From: Knoxdaviesia capensis
Lineage: Eukaryota > Ascomycota > Sordariomycetes > Microascales > Gondwanamycetaceae
Direction of reading: 5' to 3'
DNA length: 64,000 nt
NCBI GenBank assembly: GCA_001510575.1
Contig: LNGK01000003.1
Location: 3,301,732-3,365,731, forward strand
Shown: one piece after another, positions 34,348 through 44,700 of the stretch
Layout of the letters: the number at the start of each line of letters is the position of its first letter
Position numbering within the stretch: the first letter of the stretch is position 1
Notes under the pieces: model-generated
Seen by the model: the letters and a program-made list of their open reading frames with translations, nothing else
The model's database searches: none
Told to the model about the DNA's origin: nothing
Made by a program: the position numbers and the translations under genes

Positions 34348-37300
34348 GACCTTTTGGCAAACGGTGTGCAAAGGCTCCAATCAGGATCGGAATGGAATCT
34401 CCTTATCTTTCGGGTGTCCCGTTGTAAGGAATCATGACGTTTGCCCGTTGGCCGTGTTACGTTGTGGTGTTGAGATAGTGGCACGCCAGACAGCTGGTTT
34501 GGTGCTGCTGGCTCCTGCACGGCAGATATGCGGGCGGCATGCTGCAATCTGCCCAAGCGAGGTGTCGTCACGAAACAGCCCCAACGAGTTGTCACGGTTT
34601 TGGCTTCAATCGGGGCTGGGCTTTGGCCATCGCTCGGGGAGTTGACAAGAGTTGCCCCGTGGATCATTTACACACGGACTGCCCTCAATCGTGGGTAAGA
34701 TGCAGGTGTCGTTGGGCCCCCCTCGCGGAGGACTCCGGTACGCAGCTATCGGTCGCCTCCTAGCGAAGCCTATTTTTCTTTTTTTGCCGGGTGTCCTTTC
34801 ATTCAGAGAAAAGAACACCGCGCGCCTCGTCGTTCTTTCCATCTGCACGTCTTGCGTATTGATCCCTACAAGAGCCGGGTCTCCCAACCGGGCCGCGGGA
34901 ATTTTTTCAATGTGTGTATCCCCTCTAGTGATGCAGCAGTTCCAACAACCTAGAGCCAAAGTGGGATAATCCTGGGCTGCGACGAAGTTTCTTGCATTGC
35001 ATCTCGGGGGGGGACGTCGATGAAGGCCCCCCCCCCATGTTGACGTGCGTAGGGAGCAGGGCCACGCACATGAGCGTGCATCAGAAGTCTACCAGATACA
35101 ATGTTGCGTTGCACGATATACGTTATCTGTTGTGCGCCCTCTTCATCAGTGTCTTGCAGGGAACGGTTCAACTGACGTCCTTGCCGCGATGCTCGATCAC
35201 TAATGACAGACATCTGGATTGACGAGCAGGGGGTGAGAGACCGGACGGACGCATATACTAGCGAAGCGTGGTGGCCGAACCAAGCCAGCCGGAAGGCCGG
35301 AGCACCCAGCAGGCATTCCAGGACAGCAGCTCGACCACACTGAGATGCTAGCCTTCCGCATTCGGCCAAAGGACCATGTCCGGAGATGGAAGGACAATGC
35401 ATGGTCGAGATAAGGGCCTAACAGCAGAGAGCAGAGAGCAGAGGTATGCAGGGTGCTATAAGTAGATATATTGCTGGCGAGTTTTCTGCTTCGTTGATAG
35501 ATGAACGCCACGCACGCTCGGGAAGTACAGTAGATGCGCCTTATTCTGTCCGGCCGGCCGCGTGTGTGTTCAATCAGCTGCCGGATGCCCCGATCCGTCC
35601 GGCCTGGGTTGAACCATCTTGCGGAAACAGTCTGAGACGACGACGACGACGGGTCTTGGCACTCTCAATAGTTTGACAGACGACCACAGAAACATCAGAG
35701 TATAAAAGTGAATTGGAACTCACAAGGGCCAAAAAAGACAAGACACGAGGAAAGTTTGGGTCCGGGAGTGGATCGGGTGTGTTCTGGGGCGGGCCCGCGC
35801 TCCATCTTAGCGTTTCGGCTTTATAAGGTTCAAAATCTTTCCCTTTTTTTGCTTTTGGCTTTGCTCGGGGCGTTGCGTTGTTATCGCGGGCAGGTGATTG
35901 GCTGGAGTCGAAAAGAGCGGTCCAGACACCGGGGCACGCTAATGCACATATGGATGCCTCAGGCCGCAAAAGTGTCTTTCTGCCCGTTTGCTGGGTTGAT
36001 GGATTTACGGTCGGCCATGTTCAGACCAACTCAATCTTAAGCGTTAAGCCTGCCTATACTGCCGATACGAGGGCCCAAAGACATGCTATCTTTCTCCACC
36101 CTCGACGGACCACGATTGGCGGTTTCTGGGCCCTATAGTAAGCATGTTGTTGGTCGGTATATTGGCGGTCGGGACACTCAGATTCTATCGCGATCTGGCG
36201 AGCTGTCATCGGCTGGCGGACGGAGAGGCGTGTGAACATCACTGAGGAGTACTGTCCTAGGGAGAAGAAAGCAGCTTTGACAAGTCCACCTCGGGCCAGA
36301 CAGCCTAGATCTGGTGTCTTTCTCCCATCACATCTCCGCTCGTCGTTTCACCGCCCCCCGAGCCGCAGCCACGTATCCCGACTTCCTATCACGTGCACTG
36401 CTCGCGTGCAGAACCCGCGGGGGGGCAACGCCGGTTGGGTGCCAGGTCTCCACTCTGCACTGCACCTCCTCACATCCTGCTGCTGCTCCTGCTCCAGGAT
36501 CGAGCCGTCTCACGATAACAGCCAGCTTCTCCACCGGACGGGGTTGGGTTTTGCTTATCAAATGCTACATGTGTGAGGAGACATTTTGTACATCTCTTGT
36601 TTTTTGTCGTCCTTCTCCGTATGCACACATCCTGCAGGTGTCCATAGAGGGGTTGTTATGCTATGTTGTCAACGGGGAGAGATAACGCCATTGATGCAGA
36701 CACGCACAGAGGGAGAGGGGAAAGGCAATTGGCCTGAATAGCCAGGACGGAGAGATCATTTTTACTCGGGACTCTATAGGAATTGTTAGGTGCGCATTGT
36801 GAAAATGCACGTTGCTCGCTGGTGCAGATCCGGCTTGCCCTATTGCTACCTCCTCTATGGCGAGTATATTCCAGCGTATCTATTCGTCCCCGTTGTTGCC
36901 AGCCAACTCGGGCTGGTTGCTGTAGAATACCAACAACCGCCCCCCATGCTCACGGTCGACTGACGATGACTTCACTCTGCTCTTGTCAACGCCAGAGAAA
37001 TCTGCATGATGCCTGCGCGAGTAGCGTTAGGCGCCTGGGCCACGCCACACCGTCCGCTACAACTGGCTCGTGATGCCACGGCATGCCTTGACTGCGCTGA
37101 GTGCAGAAACGTAAGTTGAACGCCTGTTCCCGGCCGCGCACGACCTCCAGAGGCCGCTCCGTCCACGTCCGAAGCTCATTCGCACGGGCTAGGAGCTGCG
37201 GAAACACCGGCGGCGAGAGCGTCGTAGCGAGTATTGCTGCTCCGGAATGGAAAACGGCACCACGCCATGGTTACCGGCAGTACGCGAAGAACAGAGCCGC

Positions 37301-37935
37301 GAAGTCTCCGCCGACGCCTGTCTCCACCCGCCCGGTTGCTGTCTGGCGTGCCGTTTCTGCAAGCCCGGAGTCCAGCGTCGTCTCTTGTTTCGAGGCACAC
37401 GTGCCATGTCATCTGTTCGTCTCCTACGTAGGCCGCACAGCGGATCCTGACAAGGAGATGTCTTCTCTGGGATCACTGGGACAGGCGCCAGGGATGAAAA
37501 TTGTCTCCTCCATCACGGGTACTGTTCCTGCCCAAACGGATTCCCCGGGGTGCGATTCGTCGCTAATTCCCGGGAAATCATCAGCAATACAACCCAGTAT
37601 GCCTTAGGCTTTTTCTGGATGGGAGCGTCCGATGGCTCATCGGAGACACGGCTAAGCCGGAAGTCCTCATTTCGGTAATGAGGTGGAATCGATCCTCAGT
37701 TGTCTAGCACGGCCGCAAGTATCACTTCGAGCTCAGGATATGAGATCTTATGTAGCTCGGGAGTTCTATCTGTAGTGGCTCGAAAAGAGCTGGATATTTG
37801 CTCCGTGTACGGTGGTTTGATCTATGGGGGCTCGAGGAATAAGGGCAATAAATGCTCGTGCTATTTCGAATCTCTTGCGATTGAGGTAAGGCATGTTGAG
37901 GTCTAGATGTAAGATGAGAGGAGTGGAAGGAAACT

Positions 37936-37953
37936 TTATATATATATATATAT
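37936..37953. repeat. (TA)n microsatellite
   Basis: Nine TA units in gene-free DNA about 400 nt downstream of the MoCo gene. Confidence 0.9.
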
Positions 37954-38342
37954 GAGTCTAGCATGAATATATGTGCAAGTTCGATTGAGCCATGAATCAG
38001 AAACGAAGTAATAGGATTCATGTTTTCCTATATTTAACACTAGATTGTGGTATGAATCATACGTTGGAAACTCGCTTGAGTTTCGATCAAATCATGGACA
38101 CCAGCCCTAACCCTAGAGCGACAGACGGATCACTGACTGGAGATCTGAAATACTCAAACGAATGAGTATATCTAGCGTATTGAGTGGCATATCGATTGGG
38201 AGAATGGGAAAACAGGATACTTAATCCTCAAGTTGATAAGTTGATAGTATATGATAGATATAATGGTGCAATCTCTCTCCACAGGTTGGTAATGACATAC
38301 AATCCCAATACGCACATACATCTCGATCACATCGCGCGAGCG

Positions 38343-39330
38343 TTAGGCCTCTGCCTCGGCATCCGATATCTCCCACCGTCCAGACTTCCCGCCCTCCTTC
38401 ATGACAACCCGAACCCCACCGATAACCATCCGCTTATCCACCGCCTTGCACATATCATACACCGTCAGCGCGGCCGCACTCGCCGCGGTCAACGCCTCCA
38501 TCTCGACGCCCGTCTGCCCGGAACACGCGACCGCGGCGCGGATGCGCACGCTCATGCCGTCGCCGGCGAGATCGGCGTCCACCGCCACGTGGGTGAGGGA
38601 GACCGGGTGGCACAGCGGGATCAGGTCGGCGGTGCGCTTGGCGGCCATGATGCCGGCGATGCGCGCGGCGCCGAGCACGTCGCCCTTGCGCATCTGGTCC
38701 GCGCGGATCAGCTCGCCCGCCACGGGCGCCGAGAAGCGCACGCGCGCCTCGGCGACCGACTGGCGGGCCGTGGTGGCTTTGGATGTCACCGCGACCATGT
38801 GGGCGGTGCCGGCTTGCGAGATGTGTGTGAGGTGCGGGCTGGTGGCATCTGGGGAGTGGCTGCTGCTGCTGCTGCTGCTGCTCGCGCTCGCTCCTGGTTG
38901 CGGGTTGTGTTTGTTGTCGTTGGACGCTCTGGCGGCGGATGAGTGCATGGGGCGTGACTGGCGCACGGTGTAGGGTACGGGGCGGATGCTCATGCACCCG
39001 CTCGTGTTTCGTAGCGCTGGGGTGGCATCGTGTTGGAGCTTGAGACCTGCAAACGAGGAATCACCAGGAAACATGTCATGGAGGAGGTGTGCGATTTGTT
39101 TAGCCAACTGATCATTATTGATGGATATGATATCGAACGAAGATGCCGGATTCCCCCGCAGCTGGGGATGATATATGGGTTCTGCGATGTATACTATGAT
39201 ACTCTCTGACGATGCACCGAGAATTCATACCTGTCTTAATCAACCGTGACTCAACACCCAAACTCCAGTTCGATGCAAATGAATATGCTGGCGTTCCCCG
39301 ATAGCAGGTGCGGGATATATACGAGCTCAT
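38343..39330 (-). CDS. MoaC half of the molybdenum cofactor gene (MOCS1B-like)
   Basis: MoaC/MOCS1B completes conversion of the MoaA product into cyclic pyranopterin monophosphate. As a separate ORF the exons are 39330-39231 and 39046-38343 (donor GTATGA, acceptor TTTGCAG), giving 267 aa. MoaC hallmarks are clear: the LTHISQAGTAHMV start, KGDVLGAARIAGIMAAK, LIPLCHP, TGVEMEALTA and DMCKAVDKRM, with the catalytic Lys and Asp/Glu positions present. The ATG at 39330 touches the TAG that ends the MoaA frame and lies in the same reading frame. The first 33 residues are Ser/Arg/Tyr-rich with a net positive charge and could be a mitochondrial presequence. Alternatively this half is made only as a MoaA-MoaC fusion through a different splice donor at 39338, giving 669 aa in total. 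In Aspergillus the CnxABC protein is a MoaA-MoaC fusion. The domain is certain; the translation mode is open. Confidence 0.85.
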
Positions 39331-39338
39331 CTAGCCAC
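39047..39338 (-). other. Alternative splice region joining MoaA and MoaC frames
   Basis: One acceptor (TTTGCAG, exon from 39046) can pair with two phase-1 donors. GTATGA at 39230 gives a 184-nt intron and keeps the MoaA stop and the second ATG. GTGGCT at 39338 gives a 292-nt intron, removes the second Gly codon and the stop, and fuses ...MILIG to LKLQHD in frame. A GGCTAAAC branch-point-like word precedes the acceptor. The first donor is the stronger match to consensus. Confidence 0.6.
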
Positions 39339-40644
39339 CAATCAGTATCATGGGCCGGTTCTTCATATGCTCCAGCTCTCCAATTCCAGCATGCTTCTCC
39401 TTCTTGCTCTTGACAGCTTTGCCAACGACTTCCAGCAGCGCGTCCTGGACGGTGTGCAGGGTATCCAGGCCGACGCCACCGCCAGAGGCAGCCGTGGAGA
39501 CCTGCTTGAGGCGCGCGAACACATCCTCGTCAATCGGCTCGCCGGCGTTCACGCGGCGCACGATATCGCGCAACGACACTTCGGCGTTGTCGAACAGGCA
39601 GACTTTGATGTTGCCGTCGCTGGTGATGCGCAGGCGGTTGCACGAGCCGCAGAAGTTATGGGTCATGCTGGTGATGAAGCCGAAGCGGCCGACGAAGCCG
39701 GGGATGTGCCAGGTCTTGCTGGTGTCGTTGCGGTGGCCGGCGACCTGTTGTAGCGCGGGGTGGGCGGCGCGGATGCGGTCGAGCATCTCGGAGTAGCTGA
39801 GCATCTTGCCCTTGCTCCACTTGTTGCCGTCGAACGGCATGTACTCGATGAAGCGCACCTCGACGTCCTTGTCGCGCGTGAGCTGGACGAACGGCACAAT
39901 CTCGTGGTCGTTGACCCCGCGCATCACCACGCAGTTGATCTTGAACTTGATCGCCGCGCCCAGCGCCTTCATCTCCAGGATGCGGGCAATGCTCTTCATC
40001 ACCGCGTCGAACCCTTTCCGCCGCGTCATGATCTGGAACTGCCACGGGTCCAGCGTGTCCAGACTGAGGTTGATGCCGGTCAGCCCGGCTTCCACCATTG
40101 CATCCAGCTTGCGGTGCAGCGAGATGCCGTTGGTGGTTAGGCACAGCTCGCGCAGGCCGTGGGGTCGCAGAGACCCGATCTGCTGCATCAGAGGCACGAT
40201 ATCGGACCGTACGGTGGGCTCTCCGCCGGTCAGGCGGATCTTCGACACGCCTTCAGACACGAATAGAGACGAGAGCATGAAAATCTCCGGTGTGGTTAAC
40301 AGCTCTTTTGGTGGTGATAATGGCACTCCAGACTCGGGCATGCAGTAGACACATCGGAGATTGCACCGCTCAGTGATGGATATTCGAAGGTAGTCATGCT
40401 GGCGACTGAACGTGTCTGTCAAAAAGTCCGAAAACGGTTTCGCCGTCCGGATCCGATCAAGTCTGGAGAGAGTTGAGGATTCAGGGTCCTGCGGCGGAGG
40501 GGTAGGGATACCGGGGGAGGGCTTTGGTGTTGCTGGGGCCGGAGCTGCGGCCATATGTAAGGGTCTGATGTGCAGGGAGGCAGCGGGGACACATGGCAAC
40601 CGGGCTTTCCCTGATACCCTCGGGATGGAGAGTTTTGATGCCAT
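39331..40644 (-). CDS. MoaA-type radical SAM GTP 3',8-cyclase (MOCS1A / CnxABC N-terminal half)
   Basis: This radical SAM enzyme starts molybdenum cofactor synthesis by converting GTP to a cyclic intermediate; in eukaryotes it acts in mitochondria. The frame is 437 aa without introns. Residues about 1-35 are basic and nearly acid-free (several Arg/Lys, no Asp/Glu), fitting a mitochondrial targeting sequence. The radical SAM cluster motif RCNLRCVYC lies at about 93-101 and is followed by LTGGEPTVR. The second 4Fe-4S site (FCGSCNRLRIT with a further Cys in KVCLF) lies at about 340-360. The protein ends NRPMILIGG, the C-terminal double Gly known to be needed for MoaA/MOCS1A activity, immediately before TAG (39333-39331). 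The start at 40644 (AAAGCCATGGC) is the first ATG. The gene is divergent from the Laa1 gene. A GTAAGA donor at 41077 could belong to a 5' leader intron. Confidence 0.93.
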   Translation of the reverse strand: MASKLSIPRVSGKARLPCVPAASLHIRPLHMAAAPAPATPKPSPGIPTPPPQDPESSTLSRLDRIRTAKPFSDFLTDTFSRQHDYLRISITERCNLRCVYCMPESGVPLSPPKELLTTPEIFMLSSLFVSEGVSKIRLTGGEPTVRSDIVPLMQQIGSLRPHGLRELCLTTNGISLHRKLDAMVEAGLTGINLSLDTLDPWQFQIMTRRKGFDAVMKSIARILEMKALGAAIKFKINCVVMRGVNDHEIVPFVQLTRDKDVEVRFIEYMPFDGNKWSKGKMLSYSEMLDRIRAAHPALQQVAGHRNDTSKTWHIPGFVGRFGFITSMTHNFCGSCNRLRITSDGNIKVCLFDNAEVSLRDIVRRVNAGEPIDEDVFARLKQVSTAASGGGVGLDTLHTVQDALLEVVGKAVKSKKEKHAGIGELEHMKNRPMILIGG

Positions 40645-41759
40645 GGCTTTAGGAGGCGAATATCAAGAAGGGATTGCCAGGCGATATGGAGTGGGACAGA
40701 GGATAGTGACGCATCAAGCAGGATGGCGAAGAAGGAGAAAAAATATATGATTAAAATATAGGGCAAGTCGACATGAGTATAGGAAGCCGAGAGAAGGATG
40801 GCTTTTAGCTCCCGGTTTGAACGTAGTGTAGTGGTGGAAGCGTTGCCGGTCCTTGTGAGGGGATCAAGACAAGTCTCCGGGGGTGGGCTCTACCAATACT
40901 TTTTGACCACAGAGAAAAGAAGTGGCTATCGCAAATAGCAGATTTTCACAACCAGATATGCCATAGTGGAGGACACCAAGAGACAGGAGACAAGAGACAA
41001 GAGAAAGAAGAAGAGCACGGAGGAAGAGGAAGGAGAGAGATATGAATCCGACAGATATAGATGGTTGGTAATCTTACCTTGTGAATGGGGCGCCAGATGC
41101 GATTAGGACTGATATGAATGAGGGTCAAGGACCATGCATGAGATATCGCCGGGACCGAGTATCTTCACCAGTCTCTCTGGAGAAAAAGAGGCACGCGCGG
41201 TACCGCCCGTTTCCCTGTGCCCCGATTCCTGAGATTTTGAGGTTAGCCACCGGCTTAGGGTTACTCACCGCCTTGGTTCTGCCTGACTAAACTGCCTGTC
41301 ACATGATTTCCCCGTATCACTTTTGACCGCTTTCTTCCTTCCAAACACCCCACTGCCCATGCTCAGTAATTTTTTTGCTGGGAGCTTCCGACATCACCAA
41401 CTTGCAACTTTGCCCCTTTCAATTTCATCCACATGTTCATTCCCTCTTTTGCCGTGTGAGAGTGTCTGTATCTTTCAGATTTCATTGCTACAGAGTATTC
41501 CAGATCTGGAGTTGGAACGTAGTTTTGGTTACAGATCTCTTCCAACTACCAAGTGTCCTTTTCTTTTTTATAATCATTGCTGTTCCTCTCTCAAGCCCTT
41601 ATGAAAGCGTCATCTGTTTTCCTGTATTCGTTTGCTTGTTCCTTTCCCATCTTTTAACCCTCCAACCCGTCTCTGATATTCCCGTGGTATCCAATTTCAA
41701 CCTGTGGCTCGATAATAACCCGAAGTTGACCTCCTCCTTCCGTCCCAATTGTTCTCGAT
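40645..41759. promoter_or_regulatory. Divergent promoter region between MoCo and Laa1 genes
   Basis: This 1.1-kb region separates two start codons on opposite strands. It holds TTAGGGTTA at 41255-41263, purine-rich DNA (on +) towards the MoCo gene and a CT-rich leader at about 41.3-41.75 kb leading into the Laa1 ATG. No canonical TATA box is obvious for either gene. Confidence 0.5.
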
Positions 41760-44700
41760 ATGTCCGATCCTGCCGCCTTGGGCCGGCAGTCGACCGGCTC
41801 CGACTCCGTCTCCCCCGTGCCGGTCGCGCCGTCCGCGGCATCGTCAACCCCGATACAACCAACCACCGTCCCATCGCGAGCCCCGTCCGGCCTCCCCGAG
41901 CTTGACCTCCCGAAGCTGCAGTCTCTGCCTGCTGAGCAGCAGGAGCTGTTCCTCCTCAACTTCGTCACCGAGCTGAGCAGCCACGTGCTCTCGCTGGCGG
42001 CCGACGACTGCTCCGCCCAACAACTCTTCATCAAGAAGGAGGTGTTCCGGATCCTCAATCTCTCGACCCCCCAACCCTCGCGCGTCATCCGTAACAATCT
42101 TGGGAGCTGTCTGGCGCATGTATTTGCCAAGGGCGACCGAAAGCTCCTCTTCGAGACCGTCAATGACCTCGTCACTATAGTTGGTGGAAGCAAGGCCAAG
42201 TCAGACGCCGAGGCTCGCGCAAAGCATGCTGCCGTGTGCTGTCTCGGGGATGTCTACGGCGCCGCCGGCGACAGTGCGATTGGTCTTCACCAAATGTCCT
42301 GTGCCGCCCTGACCAAGCTCCTCAAGGCGTCGACTGGACATGCTGGCCTGCGAGCGGCTGTGCTGACCGCCTTTGCGAAGCTGGTCCGCATGGTTCGGTC
42401 GAGCATGGACGAAAATATCGCACGCGACGTCTGGAAGCAGGCCCGGAGCTATGCTTCGTCTGACAAGGGTGCTCTGGTTGTCATTGCTGCCTGCCGCTGC
42501 ATGCGCAACCTCGTGCGCTACACCCCGTTCTTCAACAGCGCGAACGACTTTGACAAGCTGGAGACCTCTGTGTTCAAAGCCATCGACTCTCCCTCGGTCC
42601 AGGTGCGCCACGCCGCTGCCGACTGCTTTGCCGAAGGCCTGATTCAGGGTTTCTCAGAAAGCGCCACCGTGGCTGGCGGCGACAGCCAGCAGAAGTCTCG
42701 GAAGGGCGGCGCCAAACCGCGTGGTCTTAAGCGCGCTGCTACTGGCCTTGACGATGACGACATCCCATCTCGCCCACAGAGCCCCGCCCCCGGCGGTCGC
42801 CGGTCTGCCGACCTTTCCTTGACGCTGCCTGAAATGCTGAAGATCCTATCTAATCAATATGTGCGGTCGGGAACCTCCAACCGGAGCCGTGCTGGCATCG
42901 GTATCTGCTACGCCATGCTCCTCCGTCGCCTTGGAGAGCGAATCCTCCAGGCCAACTTCATTCTTTTGGTGGAACATTTTGCTGCCGATGTGCTGGGCCA
43001 CCAGAACATTGCCAATAACCGATACCGGCTTCTGATCTCCCGCCGAATCGTCGATATCATCCTCCAGGATATCATTGGCCGGTCGGTTCTTGGTGAAGCT
43101 GGCCAGACCGCCGTTGCTACCTCGCTGATGAACAACATCCTCAAGAACTACCCCCAGGTTCTTCCCGATCGACCTGAGCCCTCCAAGAATGTGCTGGTTG
43201 TAACCCTAGGCTCGATTGCTGCCCTGGTGGACAGCCTTGGCTCGGCCTCGAACAAATTTGCCGACTCCTGCCGCGACGGCCTTCTTCAGGTCCTTCAGCA
43301 CCCCAGTTACTCGGTCCAAGTTGCCGCTTCGGCGTGCATGAAGACATTTGTTCGCGCGTGCCCCCAGCTGCTGCTTCCGTGTCTTTCTGTTTGCATGAAT
43401 AGTCTCAGCCGCGAACTGTCCCTCCTTGGATCCGGCCGGAGCTCCCCCCGGCGGTGCATTGGCTTTGCCCATGGTCTGGCTGCTGCTCTCAGCGCCAGCC
43501 CGTCGCGGCCGTTGCACGGCTCGGTTGAAGTGAACAGCCGCGTGCTGGCCATGGCTACGAATATGCTCAAGTCCAGTGGCCAGTCGGAACTGCGCGTGTC
43601 AGCCACCCAGATCCAGGTTGCCTGGATCCTCATTGGCGGTCTCATGTCTCTGGGCCCCAACTTTGTCAAGATTCACCTCTCACAGCTTCTGCTGCTGTGG
43701 AAGAATGCCCTGCCTAAACCCCTTGCTCGGGATGGCTTCACGTCGTCGCGGAGCATGCTGGAGTCTTCATTCCTCGCGCACGTTCGGGAGTGTGCGCTAG
43801 GGTCTATCCTCGCGTTTCTGCAATTCAACCAGCGCCTGCTGACGGTGGACGTTTGCAAGCGTATTGCTGCCATGCTGCAGAGTACCACGGCCTTTTTGAA
43901 GATGCTGCCAACCAAAAAAACCACCGAGGATGTTTCCCAACGCCTGACTCCTGCCCTCCAGCTCCTGGACTTTGAGATGATGGTGCAGCGCCGTGTTCTG
44001 CAGTGCTATATCAAGCTTGTCACAACTAGCCCGGCTGGCGGCAGCGAGGCCTTGATGCAGTCTAGTCTTCTGACGCTGGCGATTTCTCTCTTTTCGGATC
44101 CTGAGAAGTATCCTGCCCACTCTCTCAGTACCTCCATTGCCAGCGCGGCTGGCACTTTCGAAACGGTGTGGGATGTCGGCGACAATGTTGGCTTTGGAGT
44201 TACTAGCATTGTTCGGGGCTTCCGCGTGCGGAGCCTTCCTGGCCGTAACGAGTCCGGCTCATCTGCGGAGGCCGCGTCGGTAGCTGCCACGTCCACCGCA
44301 GCCCTCCCTACCTCTCCTGCCCCGTCAATTCCTGACTCCGTTGCTGCGAGTGTTCTCGAGGAAGGTGGCCCGGAACAGGCCATTGACCGGCTGATTTTGT
44401 CTCCTGTCTGTGGTGCTCTTGAACATGACGCTGCCGTGTTGTATACTGCCGATGCTCCCAGCAATGACGGGCTCATGCAGATGCTCGCTGACCCGGCTGC
44501 CACCGAAGTCATCAACCTTGCCATCCAGCTGTTTGCTTTCGTGTTCCCTATCACCCCCGCGAAAGTCCAGGAGAGCATTCTCGAGCAAACAAAGACCTTT
44601 TTGGCGGCAGGATCGCTCCAGCGCGATCTTGGCCGTCGGGCTGCAATTAACGTGAACGTGGCTGCGGCCCTTCTCAATACCCTTCAAGTCGCCGGACGCG

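Larger units (their letters stand above)
29621..38342. other. 8.7-kb gene-free region
   Basis: Only short frames without recognisable domains are present on either strand. The region carries GA, CA and AT microsatellites and telomere-like words at 33716-33727 and 38105-38115. It has no transposon-like terminal repeats that I can see and no tRNA. It lies downstream of the MoCo gene and upstream of the FYVE gene. Confidence 0.55.

Noticed and set aside
38184..38942. 252-aa open frame on the + strand
   Set aside because: Antisense of the MoaC domain; composition (Arg/His/Gly-rich) is typical of a GC-rich shadow.
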